Source: a virus
Length of the DNA: 29,225 nucleotides
Direction: 5' to 3' (one strand)
Virus record (IMG/VR): IMGVR_UViG_3300010297_000058
Span: 1 to 29,225 of that record
Part shown: one piece after another, positions 1 through 12,600 of the stretch
Layout of the letters: the number at the start of each line of letters is the position of its first letter
Position numbering within the stretch: the stretch's first letter is position 1
Translations under genes and position numbers: made by a program
Notes under the pieces: model-generated
The model's database searches: none
Told to the model about the DNA's origin: nothing
The model's input: the letters and a program-made list of their open reading frames with translations, nothing else

Positions 1-18
1 CATTATGCATTACCTCCT
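1..18 (-). promoter_or_regulatory. Ribosome binding site and probable start of a further downstream gene at the window edge
   Basis: On the minus strand the end of the 204-aa gene reads AGGAGGTAATGCATAATG. The stop codon TAA (5-3) shares its A with an ATG at 3-1, giving a TAATG overlap like those at two other junctions in this window. A strong Shine-Dalgarno AGGAGG (18-13) sits nine bases upstream of that ATG. A second ATG at 10-8 is only two bases from the Shine-Dalgarno and is too close to be the likely start. The rest of the gene is outside the window, so its product is unknown. Confidence 0.6.
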
Positions 19-617
19 GACAAACTCTGTATTCTCACTGTATAGTCAATTTGTATTAGTCTGTTTAATGATTTTTGTACAGGGTGAAAAATAACATGTG
101 TAATCAGTTTACCTGATTCATTTGGATCACTTGATTTACTACGCAACCCTAATTCATCAAATATATAATCACTAGACAAATCAGTAGCATTATCAAATGC
201 TTCCTGTGCAACAGGCTCTGAATAGTCTAGTAAACAACTTACAAGTATGTCTGTATAATTTGTTCCTGTAACGTGTCTAATTTCTAAATAATTGCTTTCT
301 GGATTATTATTAAGCAGTCCGTCGTCAACTACAACTTTTGAATATGTTTGATTATAAAGACTTGCATTTGCGCCTGTACTGTTTGGTGTTAGATATGTAA
401 TAATACCTGTTGGATCAACACTTGTGCCGCCGTTGCCGAAGCTCATTTCGTATATAAATCCTTTACCCAAGTTTGCCATACTTTCTGCAAGAGCAACACT
501 CATATTTTCGTAGTGTATTGCATTACGCTTTTGTACAAAAACTTCGCCATTGCTAGGATCGTATATCTTAATATGGCCCTGTACTGCTATTCCGTTTAAA
601 TCTGTTATACTGTTCAT
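3..617 (-). CDS. Hypothetical virion structural protein (204 aa), downstream of the giant tail protein
   Basis: A 204-aa acidic, Asn/Ser-rich protein with no signal peptide or membrane segment; I do not recognise a named family. It looks like a compact beta-rich structural protein: an early strand-turn segment (HIKIYDPSNGEVFVQKRNAI, residues about 15-34), a Gly/Asn-rich loop with SFGNGGTSVDPTG near residue 60, and a C-terminal strand pair ending DYTVRIQSLSGG. The ATG at 617 is preceded five bases upstream by AGGAAG (628-623), and a late-promoter octamer lies just before that, so the start is well supported. Its place, last in a gp5-gp25-gp6-giant series, matches roughly where T4 encodes gp8. 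I see none of the T4 gp8 sequence, which is also longer (334 aa), so that identity should not be assumed. A baseplate or tail-periphery component is an inference from context only. Confidence 0.75.
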   Translation of the reverse strand: MNSITDLNGIAVQGHIKIYDPSNGEVFVQKRNAIHYENMSVALAESMANLGKGFIYEMSFGNGGTSVDPTGIITYLTPNSTGANASLYNQTYSKVVVDDGLLNNNPESNYLEIRHVTGTNYTDILVSCLLDYSEPVAQEAFDNATDLSSDYIFDELGLRSKSSDPNESGKLITHVIFHPVQKSLNRLIQIDYTVRIQSLSGGNA

Positions 618-622
618 GTTGT

Positions 623-628
623 CTTCCT
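623..628 (-). promoter_or_regulatory. Ribosome binding site of the 204-aa gene
   Basis: The minus strand reads AGGAAG followed by five bases and then ATG at 617-615. Together with the octamer at 637-644 it leaves a very short leader, about 14 nt if transcription starts six or seven bases downstream of the octamer. Confidence 0.7.
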
Positions 629-636
629 ATACAATG

Positions 637-644
637 TATTTATT
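637..644 (-). promoter_or_regulatory. Candidate T4-type late promoter AATAAATA upstream of the 204-aa gene
   Basis: The minus strand reads AATAAATA in the 25-base gap after the giant gene, overlapping its stop codon (645-643). This matches the NATAAATA late-promoter octamer reported for T4-like cyanophages and differs by one base from the T4 late consensus TATAAATA. In T4 the octamer is recognised by the phage sigma gp55 on host polymerase with the gp45 sliding clamp. In an AT-rich genome the octamer could arise by chance, but it sits at the correct distance upstream of a good ribosome binding site. Confidence 0.55.
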
Positions 645-3600
645 AGTTTCCGGATCTCAGAAAGAACCCGATACTTGTTTCTGTTTCAGTTATTGATTCG
701 CCTATTACGTTCCACATTGAGCCTTTTTTCCTAGTTACTACAATGTTTCTAGTAGCAAACTCTAGCAATGACGAATTAGTAATATCAATTATTGCTTGTA
801 CTGGTGTGTCGTTTTCAATTACATACGATAATGTAAAATCTGCTGCTACATCTTCATCACCTTCAGGCGAGTCTTGTGCTATATTAGGATTATATAATTT
901 AGACGTTTTACCAGTTAGTCTAATACCATTAATAAAGATTTCAAACTCATCGACAGAATTAGGTATAAACCCTAATTTAAATGTACTTGCAACTGAAGAT
1001 ACATCTGCACTATCAACTGTTTGTGTTTGCGTTACATCTTCATATGTAATATTTTTTGTTCTACTTTGATCATACACTGGTGTACCTAGTGGATGTACAT
1101 CACGCACTCCTGTACCAAGCGTTCCTCGACGTATTAGTCTAAGTCTATTTTCATCCTTAACTAGGTATTCAATACGCTCCTTACCTATCCAAAGCACCCC
1201 AGGTAAATTTAATTCTCTATCTGGTTCTGGTAAGTTAGTTGCATCTTTAACTTCAATTTGTAAATCATACTGCGTAAGTTCTTTTGAAAGTTTAGTTGCT
1301 GGGCTATCAATACGCTTATAAGTTGTATTATTTGTTATGTCTTTAAAGATTCTATAACTATATACTGCACTATCTTCTCCTTTAGTAGTAACTTGCATAT
1401 CGAGTGTATCTTGCACTTGTCCTGGAACTAGTTCTTCAACACTTTTTGCACTTTCAGGAGTAACAAAGTTATCACCATCAATTATAATGTCTTCAGGTCT
1501 TTGTCCACTTGCATTTAAATAGTTTAAATCACCACCACTAATATCAGTATCATAAGTTGCACCGTAAGGTAAAATACTACCATCGCTTGTAACTTTTCTT
1601 ACAACAATCTTTACATATGATTCTCCTTCTCTAATTGCAGTCATTATTCCTAAGTCATTTAGATTAATTACCTGTGTTTCACCGTCGCCGACTAATGTTT
1701 GACAAGTTGCGTTTAGATTAGATTGTTGGGCAGTACCAAAGTTTTCGTCATCGTATCTAATGTTACTAAAGATATTATCATTAGAATCTATACCAATCCT
1801 GTAAATGTTATATGACACATCTAATTCTAGTGCTCTAGGTAATATTATACTTGTACTAGAACCGTCAAGTTCTACAATTAGATCTTCTAATTCTTCATCA
1901 GTATCATAGTCAAAATCAGTCCATTCGCCGTTGCCCCAGCCACGTGCTGTTCCAAAATCTAAAGTATCAATTTGTACACCAGCATAATCAATACCATCCA
2001 TTAATTGTGCTGCATCTTTACTAATCATATTATCGTTTGGATTATACGCAAACTTAATTCTATCAATAGCATTTAATATTTCTAAACTTTTGTTATAGAC
2101 AATAGTAACAGTATCGCCTACACCAGCCGGTGTACTTAATACAACTCGACCTTTATATCTTGTATAACCTTTGGACATATCTTGAGTATTAGTTACTGAA
2201 TATTGTCCTGATAATATCTCGGTATTGTTGATGTATACTACATAAGTATTATTTAAAACTTGCATCGGCCATTCTAAATCAAACACTGTTTGTGTTCCTG
2301 TTCCGGTAAACGATTGTGTGTGCTCTAATGTATTTACAGATTGGGTTAGTACTGGCCAATTTCTATCAAATTTAATTGTAGATCTAATTGTTCTAGGTTT
2401 ACTTCTACCTAAGACAGGGTAAGCTGTTGCTTGAACTCCTTCTGAATTAGGAGGAGGTGCTATTTGAATAGTTGGTATTGATGTATAGCCTTCACCTGGA
2501 TATACAATTTTTAATCCGGTAATATTCCCGTACCCGATAAATGCTTCTATTACTGCGCCGCTGCCGCCGCCGCCGATAACTTCGACTGCTGGCTTTGTTG
2601 TATATTCTGTGCCGCTATTTGTAATTTTAATATCGGTAATTTCAAAGCCAACATTATCTAACCAATTACGTCTTGGATATTCTGTAATATTATCATCAGT
2701 TGTTACTATTTCTCCGTTTGTAACTTTAACACTGTTAGGAACTATTTTTTCTTTTGTATCATCGTAATAAGTTGGTAAATCAAAATCAGTTACAGAAGTA
2801 TTTGTTTCTTCTATTTTTGTATGATTACTAATAAATTCTCTTAATACAGTTTTGAAAGGTTTTACTTCTTCTATATAAGACTTATAATTATCTAAATTAT
2901 CAACATTAAATGTTATGTCTTGCTCTAATGTACTTGCATGATGTTTTACTTTAACAAAACTTGTTTTAAAGAACCAGTCTACCGAACTTTGTTCGCTTAA
3001 AACATATCTCAATGACGAAATAAACAACTGGTTATATTCATTTTGCAAGTTTCCGACAAATATATCGTCTCTAATTGCTTCTAATATTATTCTTAATTCA
3101 ATTCTAGGATCTTTATCAAAACTAAAATTATCAAAACTTCTATTATCAAATCCTGTGCTAGAATTTACGCCATAAAGCGAAGATAAAAGTTTAATTGTAC
3201 CATTCTGTCTGCCAATAGTATCGTAAACTTGTGTAAAATCTTCATTATCTGTTGTAGACTTTCTTTTAAGCAATAACCAGCCCCCTGTGCCTACATTTTC
3301 AACTTTTATAATTTGACCTAATTTTGCATTAGTTCCTTCTATTTGATATGTGCCCTTTATGTAATGGTCAACCTTTGATAATGCATTATATCCGGCTGCA
3401 TACCAATCAATATACTGCCAATATCTCGGAACAGAATAACTTTGTACTCTTGTTTTTTGCCATGTTTCTTCAGTAGAATTATATCTATAAATAGCCCAAG
3501 AATTATCAGATAGTGTATTATCAGTTATAACAAGAGCGCTATATGCTCTTACTGTAATACTAGTATTATTATCATAGTTTGATCCATTGTTAGTAAGATT

Positions 3601-6600
3601 TACACGGGTTATTTGTCCTAGATTATTAATTTCTATATCAAAATTAGCATCTTGTCCTATGCCGTTTATTGTATAAGTAGGAGGCACTTTATATCCTCTA
3701 CCAGGATCTAATATCTGTACGTTAGTTATTTTACCGTTGGTTATAACTGGTTTTAAAATTGGTGTTTTTATTTTCGAGTTAATAGAAGTAAGTTCAGTTT
3801 CATTATTAAATGTAACATCAAATAATCCAGAATTAATAGTAGGTAATTCGTCAACTAAATTTAAACTTTGCATATTAATATTGTCAACTATATTATTGTT
3901 TTCTAGAACTATATTAACCCTATCAACAAGATTTTTTAAAGCCTCTACTCTATTTTTAAACATGCCTTGACGTGGATTATTTTGTATACCATATCTGTTT
4001 TTCTCTAATAGTACAGGATCGGGTACAGTCCTATCTAATTTATCAAAACCGATTAGACTATCAAACCATTTTGTTTCGATAATTGGATGCGGTGCACTAT
4101 TTTTTAAACCATCTGAAAGAATTTGATAAACATCATGTTCATTTTGATCACGATTATCCTGTATGTGATACCTAATATTTAAAACTATATCATCATTTGT
4201 AATTAAACTATCGCAATTATTTAAAGATATACCATTAGAACTTAAGAAACTTATAAATCTATACCCCTGCTCTCTCGGTGTTGCAATTAATCTTGCAATA
4301 TCTAAAGCGGAAATTGTTCTGTTAGTATCTGTTTTAGGAACACTATTTTTATTGCGCACCCAGTAGTAGTAAATTTCACTAAATGTCTGACTGTCATTGT
4401 CGTATATAAAGCGTTTACTAAACTGTGTATCGCCGTATAATGTTGTTCCAGAAATGCCGAGTGTCGAACCTTCTGGTAAATTTGATAATTCGTCCCATGT
4501 GCTAGGCAAATAAACAGATTCTACCCATTCATAAACATCTACTGATGCGTCAGGCTGTAATTCATTCCAATTATCTTTTTGGTATTGTATAGACTTTTGA
4601 TATGGATATGTAAATTTACATTTAGATATATCCCACCAAATTTTTCCAACATGTTCATCTGACCAAAATACTGTATCAGCAGCATCACCGACATTATACG
4701 ATGCAGGATCATAAGGTGTTTTATAAGTAATATTCTTTTCTGCAGGTCCTGCAATCTTTCCTTGTATTGGATCAATAAAATCTAGGTAAGAAACAATTTC
4801 ATCACGGGTTTTATTATACAAAAATGCACTCTTAATTTTTTTAATATCTACAGGATCTGATATTTGTCTAGTTACTGTCCAAGTCTTTGCATCGTAGGTT
4901 TTCCTATAATTAAAAAACTCACCTTGATACTGATTATTATCTTGAGCCGATGCACCAATATACAAATGATTTCCATTAATTTTTACATTTTGTTCAGCAT
5001 TATCGTCGATTACTCCGTAGGTAATTCTTTCTGCAAAAATTAAGTTATTGTTAACTTCTTCATAATAATATACTACTCCTTGATCGTAAACTTCAGGAGT
5101 AAATATTCCGTTTACTATAAAATCAGTACTATCGTCAATAAACACCCTAGCATCTAAACTACCAATGGCTAAATTTTCTTCGCCAAAGGACAAAGTATAT
5201 CCAAACTTTTTGGTTGTAAACACAGACGGTGGTGTAATAATTTGTGGATTGTTTACATCAAACTGTCCGCTAACAAAATTATATATGTGTACTGAACCAA
5301 TTCCATCTAAAGTTCTCGAGACTGCTAATTTATTCCCTTGTGGATTTAATTTAAAACTAGTTGCAAACCCTACATTACCATCGGTATCATCTATAGTTTG
5401 TTGATATCTATACCTTCCATTATCAAGCACATAAACTACCAACGCAATAGAATTTCCTGTTTGTGAAATTTTTGTTATTAAAATATTTGCATTTTCACTA
5501 ACAATAAAGTCATCACTAAACAATACTATATCAGTGTTATCAAACTGCGCATCGCCAGTTATTAGACTTGACGTTATCCAAGGAATATATCCAATATATT
5601 CCACGTTGTTATCAACTGCTGTCCAACTTGCATCAGTTGAAAGATCTCCGATAGTTGCCGAGGTGATTATATTTGTTTTTGCTTTATATAATCCATTGTT
5701 ATACAGTACAACACTTCCTTTTCCATATTCTGAATTTATTGCGATAGTACCTCGGTATTTTTCATCAGTAGTTCTCCTCCAACTAATATCTTCCCAACTA
5801 TTGCTATCATCAATGTTATTATCAGAAGTTAATGTTGTTCTTGCTCTATAATATCTTCCTTCGTAGCTTACTGTTTCACCTATGACATAATTTTCATTAG
5901 AATTATATTTTCCTCTATAATTCGTTACATCTATAGGTCCATGTTCAAAGAAAGTTATTATTCCTGAATTTTCTTCTGTGCCCGAACCTTTACTCGAAAC
6001 ACACAACTTATAACCATTATTAGAATTTAATATTTTAACCTTTTTACCAAAATTTTCATTTAATACGTTAAAGTTAAATTCACTTACTAAAACTTGATTA
6101 AGAACATAATTATTGATGCCTGACTTACTATAGATAGCCACGGCTCCTACACCATTTAAACTAGGATTACCTGCTTCGTTTGTTTCAATATGATAGATTT
6201 GAGACCAGTCTAAGTTTAAAGAACTCGGAGCACTTGCAGTAATTTCTGAAGCAAGTGTCTGAGTAAGTACAGTATAAAAATAATATTCTTGATCAAAAAT
6301 TTCGCTATATTGAGAATAAGCAAAATCATTATCAGCTTCGAATACTAAAAACTTTCCGGCATCGCCTGATGGTACAACAGTGTCTGCATTAAAATCGTTT
6401 ATTTCACCTATAAGCCTGTTTACTTCTCTTACTGTGCCGTCAGTTGTTGTACCTGCTAGTCTAAGTATTTGAACTTGTGCAATATTTGGCTCTAAGTCCC
6501 ACAATCCACTATTAATTTTAATATATACTCTTACCTTTTGAAAGTCAACACCTGTATTTCTTTTTATATAGACAATAGTAGCTTCATGATCTGTTGGTGT

Positions 6601-9600
6601 TGGATTTGTGCTAGGTTGACCATTTATGTCTAGTGGTCGTTGCACATCTTGTATTACATCACCAACCTTTAAACCGTATATTGTTCCTTCAAAATTAGTG
6701 TATCCAGAAAAATCAATATCAATGTACCCATCCCATACATCATATACAGTTTGAGTTTTATTAGTAATAGCATGTGTAATTCCGCTTGCAGATACATCAA
6801 TAGCATTTTCATAATTATACATATAAAATTCGTATGACGGATTTGAACTACTACCGATACCTACTAGATTACTACTTACACTGTTTGACAAATTAGTAGG
6901 TACTCGTACAATCCATTTATCTGAAAAAACTAATCCGTTATCAGGATCGTTGTATGTTAATTGATCAATTATATTAACTCTATCTCTAGCTAGATTAACT
7001 TCTCCTATACTGTTTACTGTATCTAAGACATTAACATAGTCAATTCTTGTCTGAGTACCTGCATTGTAATTACTTGCTTCTAATACATCAAGATATACTA
7101 ATCCTTTTCCAGTTTCAAACGGAGTATTAGTAGAAGTGTATACTGGCGAGTCAATTAACCATAAGCCAAATTCTTCAGAAGTTTCACCTAACGTAACTTC
7201 AGTATATGTACCAATCGGTGCAGTTAGATCGTTTGCAAAATCATATAAATTTAAAAAATCAGTAGTTTCAAAAGTTCCCTTTTCGTCTTTTAAATAAATC
7301 ATAAGATCAGTTGACGTTGCTTTAACTTTTGCTACAGTTGCAGATCCAGTACTAGATTGTACTGTATCACCAGTATCAACTGTTCTTAAATAATCATTAA
7401 TTATTATAATTCTAGTAATTTTTTCTTGTATGCGATGCCATCCAGAAACAAAGTCTGTAGATATACCAAATGTACTTAATGTATCATTCCATGGTTTATA
7501 TACTGAAGTTAGTGAACCGTTAACGTATGATAATTCATTCCATTTTAGTCTTATATAGTCTCCAGTTGTGGTGGCAATATGCTGAGCAAGAGGAGCTCTT
7601 ACAAGAATATGATCATTACCGGACGTTGAGCCTAGTCCAGGATATGCTTGAGAAAGTAACGTTAAGTTTGTACTATCTTGATCTATTCTAGATTCTATGT
7701 TAATATAACTATCATATGTTTCAAAAGTCTGTGTTGTTCCTTCTTGTACAATATTTCTATTTGCACGCCATAACGACTCTTTATATTTTACAATATCTCT
7801 TTTAGAATACAATACATTAGATACATAGTCGCCTTTATATTTTGTTTTAATTTGACTAGCCCCGGGAATACCTATTGCTAAAAATTCTCCATCATCACTA
7901 ACAGATACAGACTTACCGTATTTGGCATTTTCCGTACTAAAAGGCAATTCTAAACTTGTAAAAGTTTGTACAAATTCATGTGCAGTATCTTCTCTATTTC
8001 GTGTATAGTAAAATACTTTACCATTACCGCTTTCAGGCGATGACAAAAATAAATCTTTATTATTGCTACTTATAGCAAAGTCACTTGCATAGTCTGTAAA
8101 AACTTCTAAGTTAGTGCTGTCTTCAGGATCTTCAGGATTAACAATTGACCCTAACACCTTATAAGATGGTGTATTTTCTAATACTGCCCAGCGATTTTCT
8201 CCTGCATAGTTATCTATCCATACTCGCTGACTTTCAAACTTAGACTCTCTAGCAATAGTATTAAATTCTTCAAAGTTACTAGCTCTTACTTTTTTAATTG
8301 TATAAATGTCAAAGTTTTCTGAATCAAAGTCAATTATGTTGTTGTCTTCAGATACTCTGATAAAAATTTGATTATCTATGTAACTTATTACTTCATAAAA
8401 AGAAAATACATTATAAAGTTGTGCACCTACAATAGCAACGTAGTCTCCTGATTCTAAATTAAATCCTTGATTCTCTGTAAGAGTTATAGTTGCATAATAT
8501 TGATTAGATTCATCAGGAGTTGCAAATACAGAAAGACTAGCGGAGTTAACTTCAAGATCTATAATTTGATATACATTCCAGTTATTTGGATTTTCGAATG
8601 TAACCCATATGTATTGTTCGATGTTCATTTGATTAATGTCAACATCTTTTAGGTCAGTTATTGCTGCTGTTTTAAAATCAATATCATCTTCATGAACATA
8701 ACCACCAGATAAAATATATTCTTTATTAGTAGTAGTTGGGAATGTGTTTACATTAAAATCCTGCGGTTTATCTAAAAGATCAAACGGTCTTACTCTGTAA
8801 GTTTTGTCAAATGTTTCTTCAGGTAGATATTCTACAAATTCAATCGATTGCGGAGACTCTCTTAAATTGCTTTGTGTTATAGGTATTTCTATCTGTTTAA
8901 TATTATCTGTCGAACCGTACTTTCCTACCTGTAGTGCCCATTCTTCGTAAAACTCTAAACCTTGTCCTCTAATAGAATTAAACAATTTATCAAGAGCATT
9001 CATAGTTCCTTTATCTTGGATATAACCTTGATAAAATTTATATTGACTTACATCATCTTGTATAATATTTGACAAGTATTCTCTTTTTTGGTAGCCAATT
9101 AAATGCTGTGCCATCTTTTGTTGTTCTAAATCAAAGTTATCAGTATCAAGATCATAGAAGTCAGCAAACTGATTAATTTTGTATTCAAAGTTAGCTATTA
9201 GTTTTGATTCAGGTTTTTCATTTAACCTTGCCCAATTAGTAAATTCAAAATTATACGACCCTGCTACTTCATTATTAGCAACATAATAGTACTCTTTGTA
9301 TTTTACAACACTTCCGATGTTATAGTCTTGCCATCTTGTCCATTCAGTAACGTGAGTATCGTCGTATATAAATCCAGGTATATTTAATCCGCCTAACCAG
9401 TTGTCACTGCGATAACCTAGAACCTTTAAACGTTCTTGTCTATATCCAGTTCTCGGTTGATAAATTTTATCATTAAACACTGTTTCGTTATCAATTATTA
9501 CAACATGTTCTTTTTGCACTAAAGGCAGTGCTAAATTATAAATTCCGCTGTCAGTATTTTTTGTTTTTAAACTAAAACTATTGCTGTCTCTTAAAATACT

Positions 9601-12600
9601 ACTAAATTTTTGCCTTAACGGTAAACCTTGTTCTGATAATAACGAATAGTCGTAAAACTCATCATATATATCATCTACTACTGCAAAATCTTTCTTAAAT
9701 TCTAATGCATATGCTCCCGGGCTTAACGAAAGTATTGTACCAGAAGCCCAGCCTTCAGACGTCCAAATAACAAACTCTTGAAGTGCATTATTCCAATTTT
9801 CTATAGTACCAAATTTATCATTAAAATAGTCAAAAGTAAACCCTGTTGATTTTAAATATTCTTGATATCCTAACAAGAAATCACAAACTTCCTGAGTACT
9901 TGTAAGTTTTGTGCCGTAGTTTAAATTAGAAATCTTTGTTTCAAACGTGGATTTAATAACTACAGACTTTCCTCCGTTTACCGGTAGATTGTCTAGTTTA
10001 AAATGAACATTAGTATCAAAGACGCTATCACTAGTATAATTAGACGACACTCTATAATATTCGTTTTTATACTTGACTATTTGTCCTTTTATATATTTTT
10101 TATTTTCAGTCCAATCTGCACTTGGCTCTGGATCACCACCAAATGTAAACTCTCTATCGCCCTGTCTAGTTAATGGTTTAAAATATTTAAAATTAGGATT
10201 ATTAAAGTTGTATCCTTTAACAATATATCCATCTGTTGCTTTTTCTATTATTACACCACTATACACAATTAAATCTATAGGTGAACTAGTATTTAAAAAT
10301 ACATCATAATTTTCTTGGGGAATAAAAATACCCGACGGTTGATCATTTGTAGGTGATTTACTATCTAATATAATGCTTAGTTTGTCTTTGTCTGTAAATC
10401 CTGCTAATTTAAATCCTAACTGATTGTTTATATTTTTTAAATCATACTGATAATCATCATACAATGCATATACATTTGATCCGATTAAATTATACACAAA
10501 ATTTACAAGTCCACTAGTAAACACACGTGAATTTTGATTTACTGTATTTGGTAATGATAACGATGCTAAATTAACTTGTTTTTGAGTACTTAGATATACG
10601 TTTTGATTTGCATTATTTTTTACTGTTCTTGATGTATCAAAAGCCATAGACATAAAATGTGCAGGTTTATTAAGTAGCATTGCTTTTACTAATGCAAAAC
10701 AATAAGAACTACTTCTACGCCATGCAGTTTCTACTGGAGAATGATCACCAAATTTGAAAGGTTTGCCTAAATCTCTAAACACAATATTTTCAACATAACC
10801 TGATTCAGCCGGTGACTTTAATTTACCTTGAGAATCTACTGGTACAAAATTAAGTAGTCCGGGTCTAGCATATAAAGGATTTATTTTAGTACCATTAGGA
10901 TCTTTTATAGTTCCTGTTTCTAAATCTTTCCACATTACTATGTTATCAGATGTATAAGGTGATGCACCATATTGTGTTTCCCACCATTCTGGCTTAATAC
11001 TAAATCCTAACATTTCCCACGGATGTGTATGTGGACGGTCAGTGTCATATGCATTTATGTAAACGCCTCTCCAAAATCCCTCTACCGTCTTTTTATTTTG
11101 ATTTACAGATGTGCTATAATTGTATGTAAACGTATTATCTACATTATAAAAGTCATTTTTAGTATAATCGGATATATTAGATCCTTGCATCCATTGAATA
11201 AAATCTTTTAACAGTATGTCATTAACTTTATCTGAATTAATATAACTGTTTCTATATGATCCTGATATAAAATTGTGTATATTAACTAAGGTTTTAGTAT
11301 AATCGATCTTAATATTATTATAGATACGTTTTTCAAAATCTAATAACAAGTTATCTCTAAAGTCTTTATATGCTCTAATAAAACTACCGTCGTGGCCTCT
11401 TATTAATGCAATTACAGGATATTCTTCATAATCGGTATTTGGTGCTACGCCCTTTTTAACTAAAGACTTTGGTGCATAAAAGTATACTGGTAGACCGTTT
11501 AACTTTATTGTTTCTACTTCGCCATTGGCATCAGCATCTCTTGCTGTACTTCTATCAATATATAACGGATGAAACCATCCTTGTGTAGTATGATTATTTT
11601 CTAATTGTCCATAACATGTATAGGCTAAAGTTGTATTAATTTCATCATCATTAACAAATGTATCATCAATTGTAATTTCTGGATGATAACGAGGATACAT
11701 TCCTAATTTTGTAGGTGTTGGCGGAACAAATGCTCCATCAGTATTGTCGTATTCATATATTTCTAATATATCACCTGTTTGCTGAACAGAATCTAGATTA
11801 ATAAATCCTTCATCTGTAAAATTATAATCGAGATTATAAATTAATTGTTTTCCGTTAAGATAAACATTAACTGATTTTTCTGATAGATTCGATAAATTAA
11901 ATTTCTTAGATAATCCGTAAAACTTATCATCTTTATCAAATATAGTATGTACAATTTTATTTGTTGTATTATATCCTAACATGTCTGAGAAATAGAAAGG
12001 CTGTGTTTCAGATTTATCTTTATTAATTTCTTGTAAAACTTTATCTAAATGAAGTTTTGTTTCGCCGTCAAAGCCTAAATTAGTTGCAGTATTAATAACC
12101 TCTCTTTTAAACTTCTCATATTCTTTTGCATTATATTCTATAGCATTAACAATATTAAATTTCTTACTAGTTAAGTGATATAGCGGTAAATTTAAAGGAC
12201 CTGTATGTTTAATAAATCTTTTTCCAAATTTATCAATATCTCCTAAATCTCGCAGATTACTGTTACCTGGAAACACACCGTCAAATTCTTGCAAATCTTC
12301 TACCATTGATAAAACTTGATCAGCAACTTCGCCAAATGTAAAACTTGTAATTTCTTCATTTAACGGATTTTTTTCTAAATTTAAAGGTATTTCATAAAAT
12401 CCATTGTCATTTTTATCAGCAGCAGAAGTAGTCTTTATTACAACACTGTCATTTTCGTTTAAGTCGTTAGTAAATATTACCGTTGCTTTAGAATCCTGTC
12501 TATAAATTGTATAATCGGTAATTTCTTTTTGTATATTATTATTAACAAATACACTTACAACTAAATCATTTAAATCACCAGGAGCATTGTAAACATCAAT

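Noticed and set aside
743-1069. Plus-strand open frame of 108 codons
   Set aside because: Antisense to the giant gene in a region with clear coding signal on the minus strand; composition is Ser/Val/Leu-rich as expected of a shadow frame, with no ribosome binding site.
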